A DNA stretch of 28,016 bases. Origin: Acholeplasmataceae bacterium (GTDB taxonomy: Bacteria > Bacillota_I > Bacilli_A > Acholeplasmatales > Acholeplasmataceae). The stretch is from positions 1-28,016 of the forward strand of contig JALQTF010000051.1 in assembly GCA_023264085.1 (NCBI GenBank). Direction: 5' to 3'. The notes below the pieces were generated by a model that searched no databases, was not told the origin of the DNA, and worked only from the letters and a program-made list of their open reading frames with translations. Shown piece by piece: positions 14,583 through 22,173 of this stretch; position 1 is the first letter of the stretch; every line of letters begins with the position of its first letter. The position numbers were made by a program, and so were the translations under genes.

Positions 14583-15782
14583 ATGATGAAAAAATTATTT
14601 TTACTTACTATCGGTATCATCACACTTATGACATTATCTTCATGTATTATTGAAACACCACCAATAACTTCAATAGAAGAGATTGATTACACGATTGAGA
14701 TATACTTACAAACTGTAGATGGATTATCTTATGAAATCGATACAATTACAGTTGAAAAAGATCCACTAGGTACATTTAAGACAATCTCGATTGAATACGA
14801 TGGTTTTTACCTTAATGAAGCGATTTCCAATCATATTTTTGTTGTTGATACATCGTTAGAAGTTGTAGAATTGTATTACGATAGAATCCCTTTTCATATA
14901 TCATTTTATTTATCTTCCGGATTATATAATACACAAACATTTCTGTACGGACAAGAAGTTGTTTTTCCAGATCTTTCACAAGTGACAGGATGGAAAAATG
15001 GTATGGATGAAGTCATTACAGGTGTACATATAGTTACAAGTAATGATCGTTTTTATGCGATAGAAGAAGATCAAACTGAAATTAATTTTGAAGGGTATTA
15101 TGCTTTACTAAATGATGTTGAAATGGCCCTTTGGTATGATACTTTACAAGGTATCATTCAATCTTATACTTATGTATCATATGGAGATGCAAGAGATATT
15201 TTACAAGATAGTGATGAAGATCCTAATAATCAAGACAATGTCTTACTTATATATGATAGACGATCTGTTGATAGTACGTGGGATGCTGGCGTGACTTGGA
15301 ATAGAGAGCATGTATGGCCAAGATCAAAATTACCAAACACAACAGCGGAAGCAGATTTACATTTATTAAGAGCATCAGATCCGATATTAAATTCTACGAG
15401 AGGCAATTTATCATTTGTCGATGGTTCAGGTGAAGCTAGAATCATAGGATCAGGATGGTTTCCAGGTGAAGAAGATCGTGGTGATATTGCAAGAATTGTT
15501 TTTTATGTAATCATGATGTGGGAGACAAACATCAATCTCATTGGTAATTTAGATACATTTTTAAAATGGCACGAAGAAGATCCAGTGGATGACTTTGAAA
15601 GACAACGTAATCAAGTCATTTATGCATATCAACGCAATCGTAATCCGTTTATTGATTATCCAGAACTTGTATCGATATTTTATCCAAAGGCTCCCGAGAA
15701 TATATCTTTCATTTTAAACTCAAAAGCACAACTTTCATATAGAGAAAAGCATGCACAATATTATGTGCATGCTTTTTTATAA
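14583..15782 (+). CDS. Surface lipoprotein nuclease, endonuclease I family
   Basis: Probable membrane-anchored DNase/RNase. The 399-residue product has a signal peptide with lipobox LSSC, giving acylated Cys21. Residues about 36-150 hold two short beta-rich modules that resemble MucBP and Listeria-Bacteroides repeat domains (VVELYYDRI and FLYGQEVVFPD...GWKNG); this is tentative. The C-terminal half is an Endonuclease_1 domain with the beta-beta-alpha-metal motif WNREHVWPRS (239-248, His243 as likely general base) and STRGNLSFVDGSG. Wall-less bacteria often use such nucleases to gather nucleotides. Two ATGs (14583, 14586) follow AAAGG. No promoter is seen in the 13 bp after the upstream terminator. 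The last residues are encoded by a terminator hairpin. Confidence 0.85.
   Translation: MMKKLFLLTIGIITLMTLSSCIIETPPITSIEEIDYTIEIYLQTVDGLSYEIDTITVEKDPLGTFKTISIEYDGFYLNEAISNHIFVVDTSLEVVELYYDRIPFHISFYLSSGLYNTQTFLYGQEVVFPDLSQVTGWKNGMDEVITGVHIVTSNDRFYAIEEDQTEINFEGYYALLNDVEMALWYDTLQGIIQSYTYVSYGDARDILQDSDEDPNNQDNVLLIYDRRSVDSTWDAGVTWNREHVWPRSKLPNTTAEADLHLLRASDPILNSTRGNLSFVDGSGEARIIGSGWFPGEEDRGDIARIVFYVIMMWETNINLIGNLDTFLKWHEEDPVDDFERQRNQVIYAYQRNRNPFIDYPELVSIFYPKAPENISFILNSKAQLSYREKHAQYYVHAFL
15745..15778. terminator. Shared bidirectional terminator inside two convergent gene ends
   Basis: AAAAGCATGCACA (15745-15757) and TGTGCATGCTTTT (15764-15776) form a perfect 13-bp stem with a 6-nt loop. On the plus strand it runs into TTTTTT (15773-15778). 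On the minus strand the stem ends in TTTT followed by a mixed pyrimidine tract, so termination is possible but weaker. It lies wholly inside the nuclease coding sequence, directly after the stop of the opposing thioredoxin-like gene. Confidence 0.88.
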
Positions 15783-16076
15783 ATAGCGTTTAATGATGCC
15801 AATAGGTTGTGCCCCAGGGAGTAAGTGATAATCAGATTCTGATCTGTAGATCATGACAGAAGGTGTAGAAAGTACTTTAAAGGCATTTCCGATGTCTTGA
15901 TGATCTGCTAAGTTTACTTTTAATATGTTGATTGTTGAATCTTGCATATCCAATTTTTGTAAAGTGAAATGATACATGGAGCATGTGCCACACCATGGTG
16001 CGTGAAACACTACAACGACAGGTTTTTCTTTTGAAAATTGAACAATTTCATCATAGGTTTCAATATCTTTGATCAT
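15777..16076 (-). CDS. Thioredoxin-family protein
   Basis: Probable thiol-disulfide oxidoreductase of the cytosol; there is no signal peptide. The 99-residue product has the thioredoxin fold pattern: PVVVVFHAPWCGTCSMY with redox pair Cys29 and Cys32 (CGTC rather than the classical CGPC), then a strand ILKVNLAD, and the cis-proline loop STPSVMIY. TAAAGGAG (16085-16092, minus strand) precedes its ATG. It is the only minus-strand gene in the window. Its stop overlaps the convergent nuclease gene by 6 bp. Thr in place of Pro in the active site can shift redox potential, so its partner may differ from a standard thioredoxin. Confidence 0.85.
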   Translation of the reverse strand: MIKDIETYDEIVQFSKEKPVVVVFHAPWCGTCSMYHFTLQKLDMQDSTINILKVNLADHQDIGNAFKVLSTPSVMIYRSESDYHLLPGAQPIGIIKRYL

Positions 16077-16106
16077 ATATAAATCTCCTTTATTTAGGCT
16101 TTACTA

Positions 16107-16115
16107 TGATATAAT
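16107..16115 (+). promoter_or_regulatory. Extended -10 promoter of the ecfA1 operon
   Basis: TGATATAAT (16107-16115) is a perfect -10 box with an upstream TGN extension. No good -35 box is present 16-18 bp upstream, which extended -10 promoters tolerate. The start point would be near 16122, giving a very short leader with AAGGAG before ATG 16140. Confidence 0.65.
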
Positions 16116-16140
16116 AACATTAGTTATTAAGGAGTTTCAA
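16111..16140 (-). promoter_or_regulatory. Candidate promoter of the thioredoxin-like gene
   Basis: Reading the minus strand, TTGAAA (plus 16135-16140) and TATTAT (plus 16111-16116) are spaced by 18 bp. The -10 box overlaps the -10 box of the opposing ecfA1 promoter and the -35 box touches the ecfA1 start codon. The start point would be about 30 bp ahead of the gene. Confidence 0.5.
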
Positions 16141-16940
16141 TGATTCAAGTTAAAAATATGACATTTTCATATAATGGTCAAGATGAGGCAATCAAAAATG
16201 TCTCTTTTTCTATTGAAAAAGGAAGTTTTGTTTCGATTGTTGGTCATAATGGTAGTGGTAAATCGACAATGGCTAAATTGTTAGTTGGTTTGCTTAAACC
16301 TAGTAGCGGGACATTAGCCATTGATGACTTAGAGTATCATGATCATAACATGATAGATATAAGGAAAAAAGTTGGCATTGTGTTTCAAAATCCAGATAAT
16401 CAATTCGTTGGTGTTACGGTGCGTCATGATATTGCATTTGGATTAGAAAACCAACAACTACAACCTAATATGATGGAAGAAAAAGTGTTATATTATGCTT
16501 CACTTGTTGGTATGGAGCGTTTTTTAGATAAAGAACCACATCAATTATCAGGCGGTCAAAAACAACGTGTTGCAATAGCATCTGCACTTGCGATGGAACA
16601 GGAAATCATTATCTTTGATGAGGCAACATCTATGTTAGACCCTAAAGGTGTAAAAGATATGATGGAAACCATCATGAATATACACAAAAAATTCAATAAA
16701 ACCATCATTATGATTACTCACGATTTAAGACAAGCAGGATATGCTGATGAGATGCTTATTATGAAAGATGGGGCTTTAATTGCAAAAGAAAAGCCTGCGA
16801 TATTATTTCAAGATGTCACGTTGTTAAGATCTACACAACTCTTACTTCCCTTTGAATTAGAACTATATGAAAAAGCGAAAGAATTAAATATGAGTGAAAA
16901 GGTTATTCATGCATTATGGGCATACAATTCAAAAACGTAA
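16140..16940 (+). CDS. ecfA1: Energy-coupling factor transporter ATPase EcfA1
   Basis: One of two ATPases of the group II energy-coupling factor module that powers several vitamin-specific S components. The 266-residue ABC protein shows Walker A GHNGSGKST (35-43), the Q-loop FQNPDNQ (82-88), signature LSGGQ (136-140), Walker B IIIFDE (156-161) and switch His194. Its 3' end overlaps ecfA2 by 25 bp. The ecfA1-ecfA2-ecfT-truA order downstream of the alpha operon is the usual Firmicutes arrangement. No S component is encoded in the window, so substrates cannot be inferred. Confidence 0.95.
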   Translation: MIQVKNMTFSYNGQDEAIKNVSFSIEKGSFVSIVGHNGSGKSTMAKLLVGLLKPSSGTLAIDDLEYHDHNMIDIRKKVGIVFQNPDNQFVGVTVRHDIAFGLENQQLQPNMMEEKVLYYASLVGMERFLDKEPHQLSGGQKQRVAIASALAMEQEIIIFDEATSMLDPKGVKDMMETIMNIHKKFNKTIIMITHDLRQAGYADEMLIMKDGALIAKEKPAILFQDVTLLRSTQLLLPFELELYEKAKELNMSEKVIHALWAYNSKT

Positions 16941-17764
16941 CCTTTCGTTATAAAGGTTATAAAACTGAATACAAAGCACTTGATCTCATTAACTTGGATA
17001 TTGCACCTAAAGGTGAAATCATAGGAATATGTGGTCACACCGGTAGTGGCAAATCTACACTTGTTCAACACATGAATGGATTACTTCAAGCAGATGAGGG
17101 AACTGTATCTGTGTTTGATATTGCATTACCAAATAAAAAGAAGATCAAACTTAATGCACTCAGAAGACGCGTTGGTCTTGTTTTTCAATTTCCTGAATAT
17201 CAATTATTTGAAGAAACCATTCTAAAAGATGTGATGTTTGGTCCGAAAAATTTAAAAATGGATCAAGCATCTATAGAATCGATATCTAAAGCATCATTAA
17301 AAGCTGTTGGGGTAGATGCATCTTTATTTGATCAGTCGCCATTCAGAATCAGCGGCGGACAAATGAGACGCGTAGCAATTGCTGGTGTTTTAGCAATGCA
17401 ACCCGATATTCTTGTTCTTGATGAACCAACTAGAGGATTAGATCCTGTTGGTCAAAAAGAACTTATGGAAATGCTATTTAATATTCATAAAACACATCAA
17501 ACGACATTGTTAATTATTTCTCACGATATGGATGTGTTAGGAGCTTATGCAAATAGAATCATTGTAATGAATCAAGGTCAAAAAATCTTTGATGGCGATA
17601 AGGACGACTTATTTAGTCATCCTGAATTTGATCAAATGAATTTAGATTATCCATCATCTATTAAAGTTATGAAACATCTTCATAAAGAGATTTCCTTACC
17701 ATATAAGATGTTATATACTATGGATGATGTCATCCGTCATATAAAGGAGCATTCCCATGAATAA
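16916..17764 (+). CDS. ecfA2: Energy-coupling factor transporter ATPase EcfA2
   Basis: Second ATPase of the ECF module, pairing with EcfA1 as a heterodimer on EcfT. The 282-residue product has Walker A GHTGSGKST (40-48), FQFPEYQLFEETI (90-102, the family-specific Q-loop), signature ISGGQ (145-149) and Walker B ILVLDEP (165-171). It begins at ATG 16916 inside the end of ecfA1, and its stop overlaps the ecfT start by 8 bp. A downstream start is unlikely because the first strand IQFKNVTF would be lost. Confidence 0.95.
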   Translation: MGIQFKNVTFRYKGYKTEYKALDLINLDIAPKGEIIGICGHTGSGKSTLVQHMNGLLQADEGTVSVFDIALPNKKKIKLNALRRRVGLVFQFPEYQLFEETILKDVMFGPKNLKMDQASIESISKASLKAVGVDASLFDQSPFRISGGQMRRVAIAGVLAMQPDILVLDEPTRGLDPVGQKELMEMLFNIHKTHQTTLLIISHDMDVLGAYANRIIVMNQGQKIFDGDKDDLFSHPEFDQMNLDYPSSIKVMKHLHKEISLPYKMLYTMDDVIRHIKEHSHE

Positions 17765-18746
17765 TATGACGATTGGACAATATATTCCTGGAGATTCTTG
17801 GCTACATAAGTTAGATCCACGCGTTAAAATGATTTCTTTGATTTTTCTTTTGATTAGTATTTTTTTGATTCCAATTCAAGGAAATCAAGTCGATGTATTC
17901 ATTTTGGCTGGGTTTTTATTGTTGACAATACTACTTATCATTTCTTCTCAAGTTCCCATTTTAAAAGTACTTCAAGGTTTGCGACCAATATTATTTTTAT
18001 TAACGTTTACAGTTTTAATACAAATTCTCATTGTAACGCCAAATGAAAAGGTTGCTTTGACTCAATCCGTGTCATTTTATATATCATGGTCATCAATCGG
18101 TGCACTTGTATTGTGGTTTATTTTTTATCAGTGGTCAAAAAAATGGATCAAATTTAAAACATTATATTTCTTGTTTAGTGTTTTTATGATTTTCTACATT
18201 CAAAGTGTGTTACCTTTTGGATCGTTATTTGATTATGAAGTTATTTTGTATGAAGAAACTGTTTTAAGAGCACTATTTATATTTTTCAGAATTATCATTA
18301 TTATCATGTTGACTTCACTTTTAACATTTACAACAATGACAACAGATATCAATGATGGATTAGAAGGTATTTTATTTCCATTAAAATGGATTAAATTACC
18401 TGTAGATGTTCTAGCAATGATGGTATCTCTTACTTTAAGGTACATCCCAACGCTGCTTATCGAAACTGACAAAATTATGAAGGCACAAGCATCAAGAGGC
18501 GTTGATTTTAAAGAAGCGAGTTTAAAAGAAAAAGTAACGCAAGTCATTTCCCTTTTAATACCCGTATTTGTTATTTCTTTCAAACGTGCAGAAGATCTTG
18601 CGAATGCAATGGAAGTAAGGGGATATGTCATTGGACAAAAACGTACTAAAATCGATGTATTAAAGGTTAAGTATTCTGATTTAGTCTCACTATTGATTGT
18701 AGTCATAATTATGCTTCTAACCATTTATCAGGTATTTTTCTCATGA
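17757..18746 (+). CDS. ecfT: Energy-coupling factor transmembrane subunit EcfT
   Basis: Membrane scaffold of the ECF transporter that connects the ATPases to interchangeable S components. The 329-residue protein begins IGQYIPGDSWLHKLDPRVKM, typical of EcfT, and carries the two coupling-helix motifs with Arg-Gly, QASRG (244-248) and MEVRG (285-289), which insert into the ATPase grooves. It is about 60 residues longer than the common 260-270. The excess lies at roughly 95-165 and includes two extra hydrophobic segments (112-125 and 136-149). It overlaps ecfA2 by 8 bp and truA by 4 bp. Confidence 0.93.
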   Translation: MNNMTIGQYIPGDSWLHKLDPRVKMISLIFLLISIFLIPIQGNQVDVFILAGFLLLTILLIISSQVPILKVLQGLRPILFLLTFTVLIQILIVTPNEKVALTQSVSFYISWSSIGALVLWFIFYQWSKKWIKFKTLYFLFSVFMIFYIQSVLPFGSLFDYEVILYEETVLRALFIFFRIIIIIMLTSLLTFTTMTTDINDGLEGILFPLKWIKLPVDVLAMMVSLTLRYIPTLLIETDKIMKAQASRGVDFKEASLKEKVTQVISLLIPVFVISFKRAEDLANAMEVRGYVIGQKRTKIDVLKVKYSDLVSLLIVVIIMLLTIYQVFFS

Positions 18747-19477
18747 GATATTTAATGTATTGTAGCTATGATGGGTCCAGTTATTACGGTTTTCAATCTC
18801 AAAAAAATGCACTTGGCATTCAAGAAGTCATAGAAAAAGCAATCAAAAATATGACACAACAACATGTGATTATTCACGCAGCAGGAAGAACTGACAAAGG
18901 TGTGCACGCATATATGCAAACATTGCATGTTGATTTATCAGGAAATTTTGAATTATTAAAGATGAAAGATGCACTCAATAAAAGATTACCTGAAGATATA
19001 AGAATTACAAATGTGAAAATAGTGAAAGATACATTTCATGCAAGACATCATGCCAAAGCAAAAAAATATGTATATAAACTCTCAAAACAACCATTAACTG
19101 CTTTTCAGTCTAAGTATTATACGTATATCAAAGATTTAAACTACGATGTTATGAAGAAAGCTTCTAAAATGTTTATTGGTACCCACGATTTTTTAGGATT
19201 CTGTCAAAAAGTTGAGGGGAAACCGACGATTAAGACAATTTATGATGTGAATATTACTGAGAGCAAAACAACCATTGCTTTTGAATTTTTCGGTAACAGC
19301 TTTTTAAAGTATATGGTGCGATCGATGATGGGAACGCTCATTGAAATCGGTCAACATAAAAAAGAGATGTCCGTTATTAAGCAAAATTTAAGCGTTCCTA
19401 ATAGAAAATTAGCAGGTAAAACAGCACCAGCGAAAGGTCTATATTTAAAGAAAATATACTATAAAAAAGTGATATAA
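18743..19477 (+). CDS. truA: tRNA pseudouridine(38-40) synthase TruA
   Basis: Converts uridines 38-40 of tRNA anticodon arms to pseudouridine. The 244-residue protein has the catalytic segment AAGRTDKGVHA with nucleophile Asp51, a YDGSSYYGFQ strand (9-18) and the C-terminal MVRSMMGTLIEIGQ motif. Its ATG overlaps the ecfT stop (ATGA) and its ribosome-binding site is weak, pointing to coupled translation. In many Firmicutes rplM follows directly; here tmk follows after 18 bp. Confidence 0.96.
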   Translation: MRYLMYCSYDGSSYYGFQSQKNALGIQEVIEKAIKNMTQQHVIIHAAGRTDKGVHAYMQTLHVDLSGNFELLKMKDALNKRLPEDIRITNVKIVKDTFHARHHAKAKKYVYKLSKQPLTAFQSKYYTYIKDLNYDVMKKASKMFIGTHDFLGFCQKVEGKPTIKTIYDVNITESKTTIAFEFFGNSFLKYMVRSMMGTLIEIGQHKKEMSVIKQNLSVPNRKLAGKTAPAKGLYLKKIYYKKVI

Positions 19478-19478
19478 T
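19470..19478 (+). promoter_or_regulatory. Possible internal promoter ahead of tmk
   Basis: TGATATAAT overlaps the truA stop codon and exactly repeats the extended -10 box seen ahead of ecfA1. No -35 box is evident. It could supply extra transcription of the tmk-holB block, but an AT-rich genome produces such matches by chance. Confidence 0.3.
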
Positions 19479-19495
19479 AACACAAAGGAGTACCC

Positions 19496-20110
19496 ATGTT
19501 TATAACATTTGAAGGTGGAGAAGGTTCGGGAAAAACAACGATTATAGAACGCATTGCAACCCACTTCAAAAATTCATATAAAGTCATCATATCTAGAGAA
19601 CCTGGGGGGTCTTTTATTGCTGAATCCATTAGAGACCTCGTATTAGATCCAAAGCATATAGGCATGGCTTACCAAACAGAAGCGCTTCTTTATGCAGCAT
19701 CACGAGCACAACATTTAGATGATATATTAATTCCATCGATGGATACGCATGATCTTGTTTTGTGTGATCGCTACATAGATTCATCTTTTGCATATCAAGG
19801 ACTCGCGAGAGGACTTGGACTTGAATATATTGAAAAAATTAATGATTATGCATTACAACACTTACCTTTAAAAACATTTTATATAGATGTTTCTCCTGAA
19901 GTTGGATTATCAAGAATAAAAGACCGTCAGAAATTTGATCGATTAGATCAAGAAAAAATGAGTTTTCATCATTTAGTGCGACAAGCATATTTAACGATTG
20001 CTGACGTATACAAAGACCGTATCATTGTCGTTGATGGACATCAATCCATTGACGATATCTCAAAACAAATCATAAATGACATTGAAAGACAATTACATGA
20101 CTCCAAATGA
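19496..20110 (+). CDS. tmk: Thymidylate kinase
   Basis: Phosphorylates dTMP to dTDP for DNA synthesis. The 204-residue product has the P-loop GGEGSGKTT (7-15), the REPGGS motif (34-39) and DRYIDSS (91-97) with the conserved DR(Y/H) signature. AAAGGAG precedes ATG 19496. The last 14 bp overlap holB, as in the tmk-holB pairing common in bacteria, though the B. subtilis intermediates yaaQ and yaaR are absent here. Confidence 0.96.
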   Translation: MFITFEGGEGSGKTTIIERIATHFKNSYKVIISREPGGSFIAESIRDLVLDPKHIGMAYQTEALLYAASRAQHLDDILIPSMDTHDLVLCDRYIDSSFAYQGLARGLGLEYIEKINDYALQHLPLKTFYIDVSPEVGLSRIKDRQKFDRLDQEKMSFHHLVRQAYLTIADVYKDRIIVVDGHQSIDDISKQIINDIERQLHDSK

Positions 20111-21017
20111 TATTATTAAAAAAAGTATCCAAGATAATCGTCTTTCTCACCTTTATTTGATTACAGGTAGTAAAGGTGATTTCCGAGATCAAAAAATTCT
20201 AGAAGTTGTTCAAACTCTTTCAGGAGATACTTCTAGTAATAAAAATTCACTTATTGAAAAACAAAAAGTCACTTGGATTGAATCAGATACACAAGTGATA
20301 AAAAAACAACAAATTCAGGAACTTTTCAAAGAGTTTTCAAAAACCTCACTTCAAAATCAACGTAAAATTTATGTGATTGAAGATGCTGAAAAATTAAATA
20401 CAACCTCTGCAAATACGTTATTAAAGTTTCTTGAAGAGCCAGAATCTAAAACATCAATAGGTATTTTAGTGACGGATAATCAATATGCCCTTTTGGATAC
20501 GATTATATCAAGGGCACATATTTTAAAAATTACAGAACCTACAATTAAAGAAAAAATAACAATGTTCCGTTCAGAATCATTATCACCTTTTGAAATTGAA
20601 GTATTTGCATTGTTATTTCATAATGTTGAAGAGGCCATTGCTGCGAATACATCGTCTAACACTAAAGAACTTTTGGTATTATTTAATTACATCCTTGATT
20701 CTTATCAATCAAAAAATTTTGAGTTTGAATTATATGAATTAAGTGGGTGTCTTAATGATAAAGATACACTGATACAATTTATACAAGTGTGTTTACGATT
20801 TTTGATTGATTTAAGAACGGATTCAAATCATATTCATTTTCAATCTAAACAAAAGATGGTGACAGATTTATCAAATAAAATAGATCTTTTAGAATTAGAC
20901 ATTTCTATCACAGCTCTTAAAGATGTTTTAAAACAAATGCGATATTATGTTTCTAACGAATTACAAAAAAGACGCGTATTACATATTATCAAATCATTAT
21001 TTGAGCATGTACAATAA
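20097..21017 (+). CDS. holB: DNA polymerase III subunit delta', lacking the zinc module
   Basis: Clamp-loader subunit; a non-ATPase member of the AAA+ family. From ATG 20097 the product has 306 residues; an in-frame ATG at 20076 would add seven residues but has no ribosome-binding site. Recognisable features are HLYLITGSKGDF in place of a P-loop, KKQQIQELFKEFSKTSLQNQ and NTLLKFLEEPESKTSIGILVTD with DTIISRAHIL (SRC-like sensor). Typical delta' proteins carry a four-Cys zinc finger between the degenerate P-loop and the WIE segment; here that stretch (about 36-60) has no cysteine and is shortened. It starts inside tmk. Confidence 0.9.
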   Translation: MTPNDIIKKSIQDNRLSHLYLITGSKGDFRDQKILEVVQTLSGDTSSNKNSLIEKQKVTWIESDTQVIKKQQIQELFKEFSKTSLQNQRKIYVIEDAEKLNTTSANTLLKFLEEPESKTSIGILVTDNQYALLDTIISRAHILKITEPTIKEKITMFRSESLSPFEIEVFALLFHNVEEAIAANTSSNTKELLVLFNYILDSYQSKNFEFELYELSGCLNDKDTLIQFIQVCLRFLIDLRTDSNHIHFQSKQKMVTDLSNKIDLLELDISITALKDVLKQMRYYVSNELQKRRVLHIIKSLFEHVQ

Positions 21018-21041
21018 AATCAAACAAAAGTGAGATGATAC

Positions 21042-21761
21042 ATGGATACAAGAAGCTTACATGGCACACCATATCATGTTTTGATGCAAAAAAATAATGC
21101 ATATAATTTAGATACGATTTTACTTGCATATTTTGCATCAAGTCGGATTCGATCAGCAACTAAAATTGTTGATATAGGGACAGGCAACGGTGTATTAATG
21201 CTATATATGTCTCTTTACACAAACGGACAGTTGATTGGATATGATATCACGCAATCACTTGTTGATATCGCAAATGAAAATATTAAACGTAATCAATTAG
21301 AGCATAAAATCAAAGTGGTGCATCAAGATATTAAAACAATTGAAACATTGGAATGTGACTGTATCATAACGAACCCCCCATACTTTAAATATCAAAAAGA
21401 AACAAATATTTCTAAGGTAGCATCCAGATCGATTGCAAGATTTGAAATTGAAATGTCCATTGAAGATATATTTAAACTTTCTAATTCAAGTCTAAAAACC
21501 AAGCAGTCACTCATCATGATCCATAGAAGTGAGCGATTAGATGAACTTATATTGGTTGCAAGTAAGTATCAAATGCAACTCAAAGAAATGAGATGTGTCC
21601 ATGCCTACAAAGACAAACCTTCAGAAGTTGTGCTATTACATTTTGTAAAAGATGCAAAACCAGAACTAAAATTACTCCCCCCTCTAATCTTATACGATGA
21701 ACCTCATGTTTTTTCTTCAGAATTACAAAAAATCTATCAAGGAGATTTTCATGTTACTTAG
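21042..21761 (+). CDS. TrmN6-like tRNA adenine-N6 methyltransferase
   Basis: Probable SAM-dependent methyltransferase of the YabB/YfiC (tRNA1Val A37-N6) family. The 239-residue product has SAM motif I VDIGTGNGV (43-51), a motif IV NPPYF (111-115) typical of N6-adenine methyltransferases, and an N-terminal segment QKNNAYNLDTILLAYFA, which resembles the family start. B. subtilis yabB lies in the same holB-to-rsmI interval, supporting the call. The start is ATG 21042 with a moderate GTGAGATGA upstream. The stop overlaps the next gene by 11 bp. Confidence 0.85.
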   Translation: MDTRSLHGTPYHVLMQKNNAYNLDTILLAYFASSRIRSATKIVDIGTGNGVLMLYMSLYTNGQLIGYDITQSLVDIANENIKRNQLEHKIKVVHQDIKTIETLECDCIITNPPYFKYQKETNISKVASRSIARFEIEMSIEDIFKLSNSSLKTKQSLIMIHRSERLDELILVASKYQMQLKEMRCVHAYKDKPSEVVLLHFVKDAKPELKLLPPLILYDEPHVFSSELQKIYQGDFHVT

Positions 21762-22173
21762 TACATTATCGAGAAAAGAAAAATTAAAATTTTTAGATTT
21801 AGCACTTCATATGGTACTTGTAGATGGTGCACCATCTTCACAAGAGCAACGTATTTTAAATATGATGCTCGCAGAAGTTGGTGAAAACATTATTGATGAA
21901 TATGAATTTGTAAAAAGTGATGCTTTAGAAGATACCATCCAATTTTTTGATGTACTCGATGAAACGACACAACGCATTGTATATTTAAATCTCATTAGAA
22001 TTTCATTATTTGAAAATGTATATAATACGGCAGAGCATGAATTTTTAGAAACCATTCGCATGCGATTCCATATCAAAGATGATATGAAGCATGAACTTAT
22101 ACAATATGTATACCAAGAAAAAGATTTAAGAGAAAATATTCAGAAACTCATTAAACACCCATGGAAAAAATAG
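21751..22173 (+). CDS. TerB-like small helical protein, function unknown
   Basis: Unassigned 140-residue cytosolic protein. ATG 21751 is chosen because CAAGGAGA lies at the right distance; an in-frame ATG at 21697 inside the methyltransferase gene lacks one. The sequence is almost entirely helical and acidic. The N-terminal LDLALHMVLVDGAPSSQEQR has the DG(x5)E spacing seen in TerB/DjlA-N (tellurite-resistance-like) domains, which may bind metal, but the match is weak. No signal peptide or membrane segment is seen. It overlaps the methyltransferase by 11 bp and rsmI by 13 bp, so it is co-translated with RNA-modification enzymes. Confidence 0.75.
   Translation: MLLSTLSRKEKLKFLDLALHMVLVDGAPSSQEQRILNMMLAEVGENIIDEYEFVKSDALEDTIQFFDVLDETTQRIVYLNLIRISLFENVYNTAEHEFLETIRMRFHIKDDMKHELIQYVYQEKDLRENIQKLIKHPWKK

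Noticed and set aside
14344..14586. Plus-strand 80-residue frame over the end of rplQ
   Set aside because: It is an out-of-frame reading of rplQ that continues through the terminator; no support as a gene.
16916..16940. Overlap of ecfA1 and ecfA2 as a possible frameshifted fusion
   Set aside because: Both products are complete ABC ATPases with all motifs and normal ends; the 25-bp overlap is ordinary tight packing.
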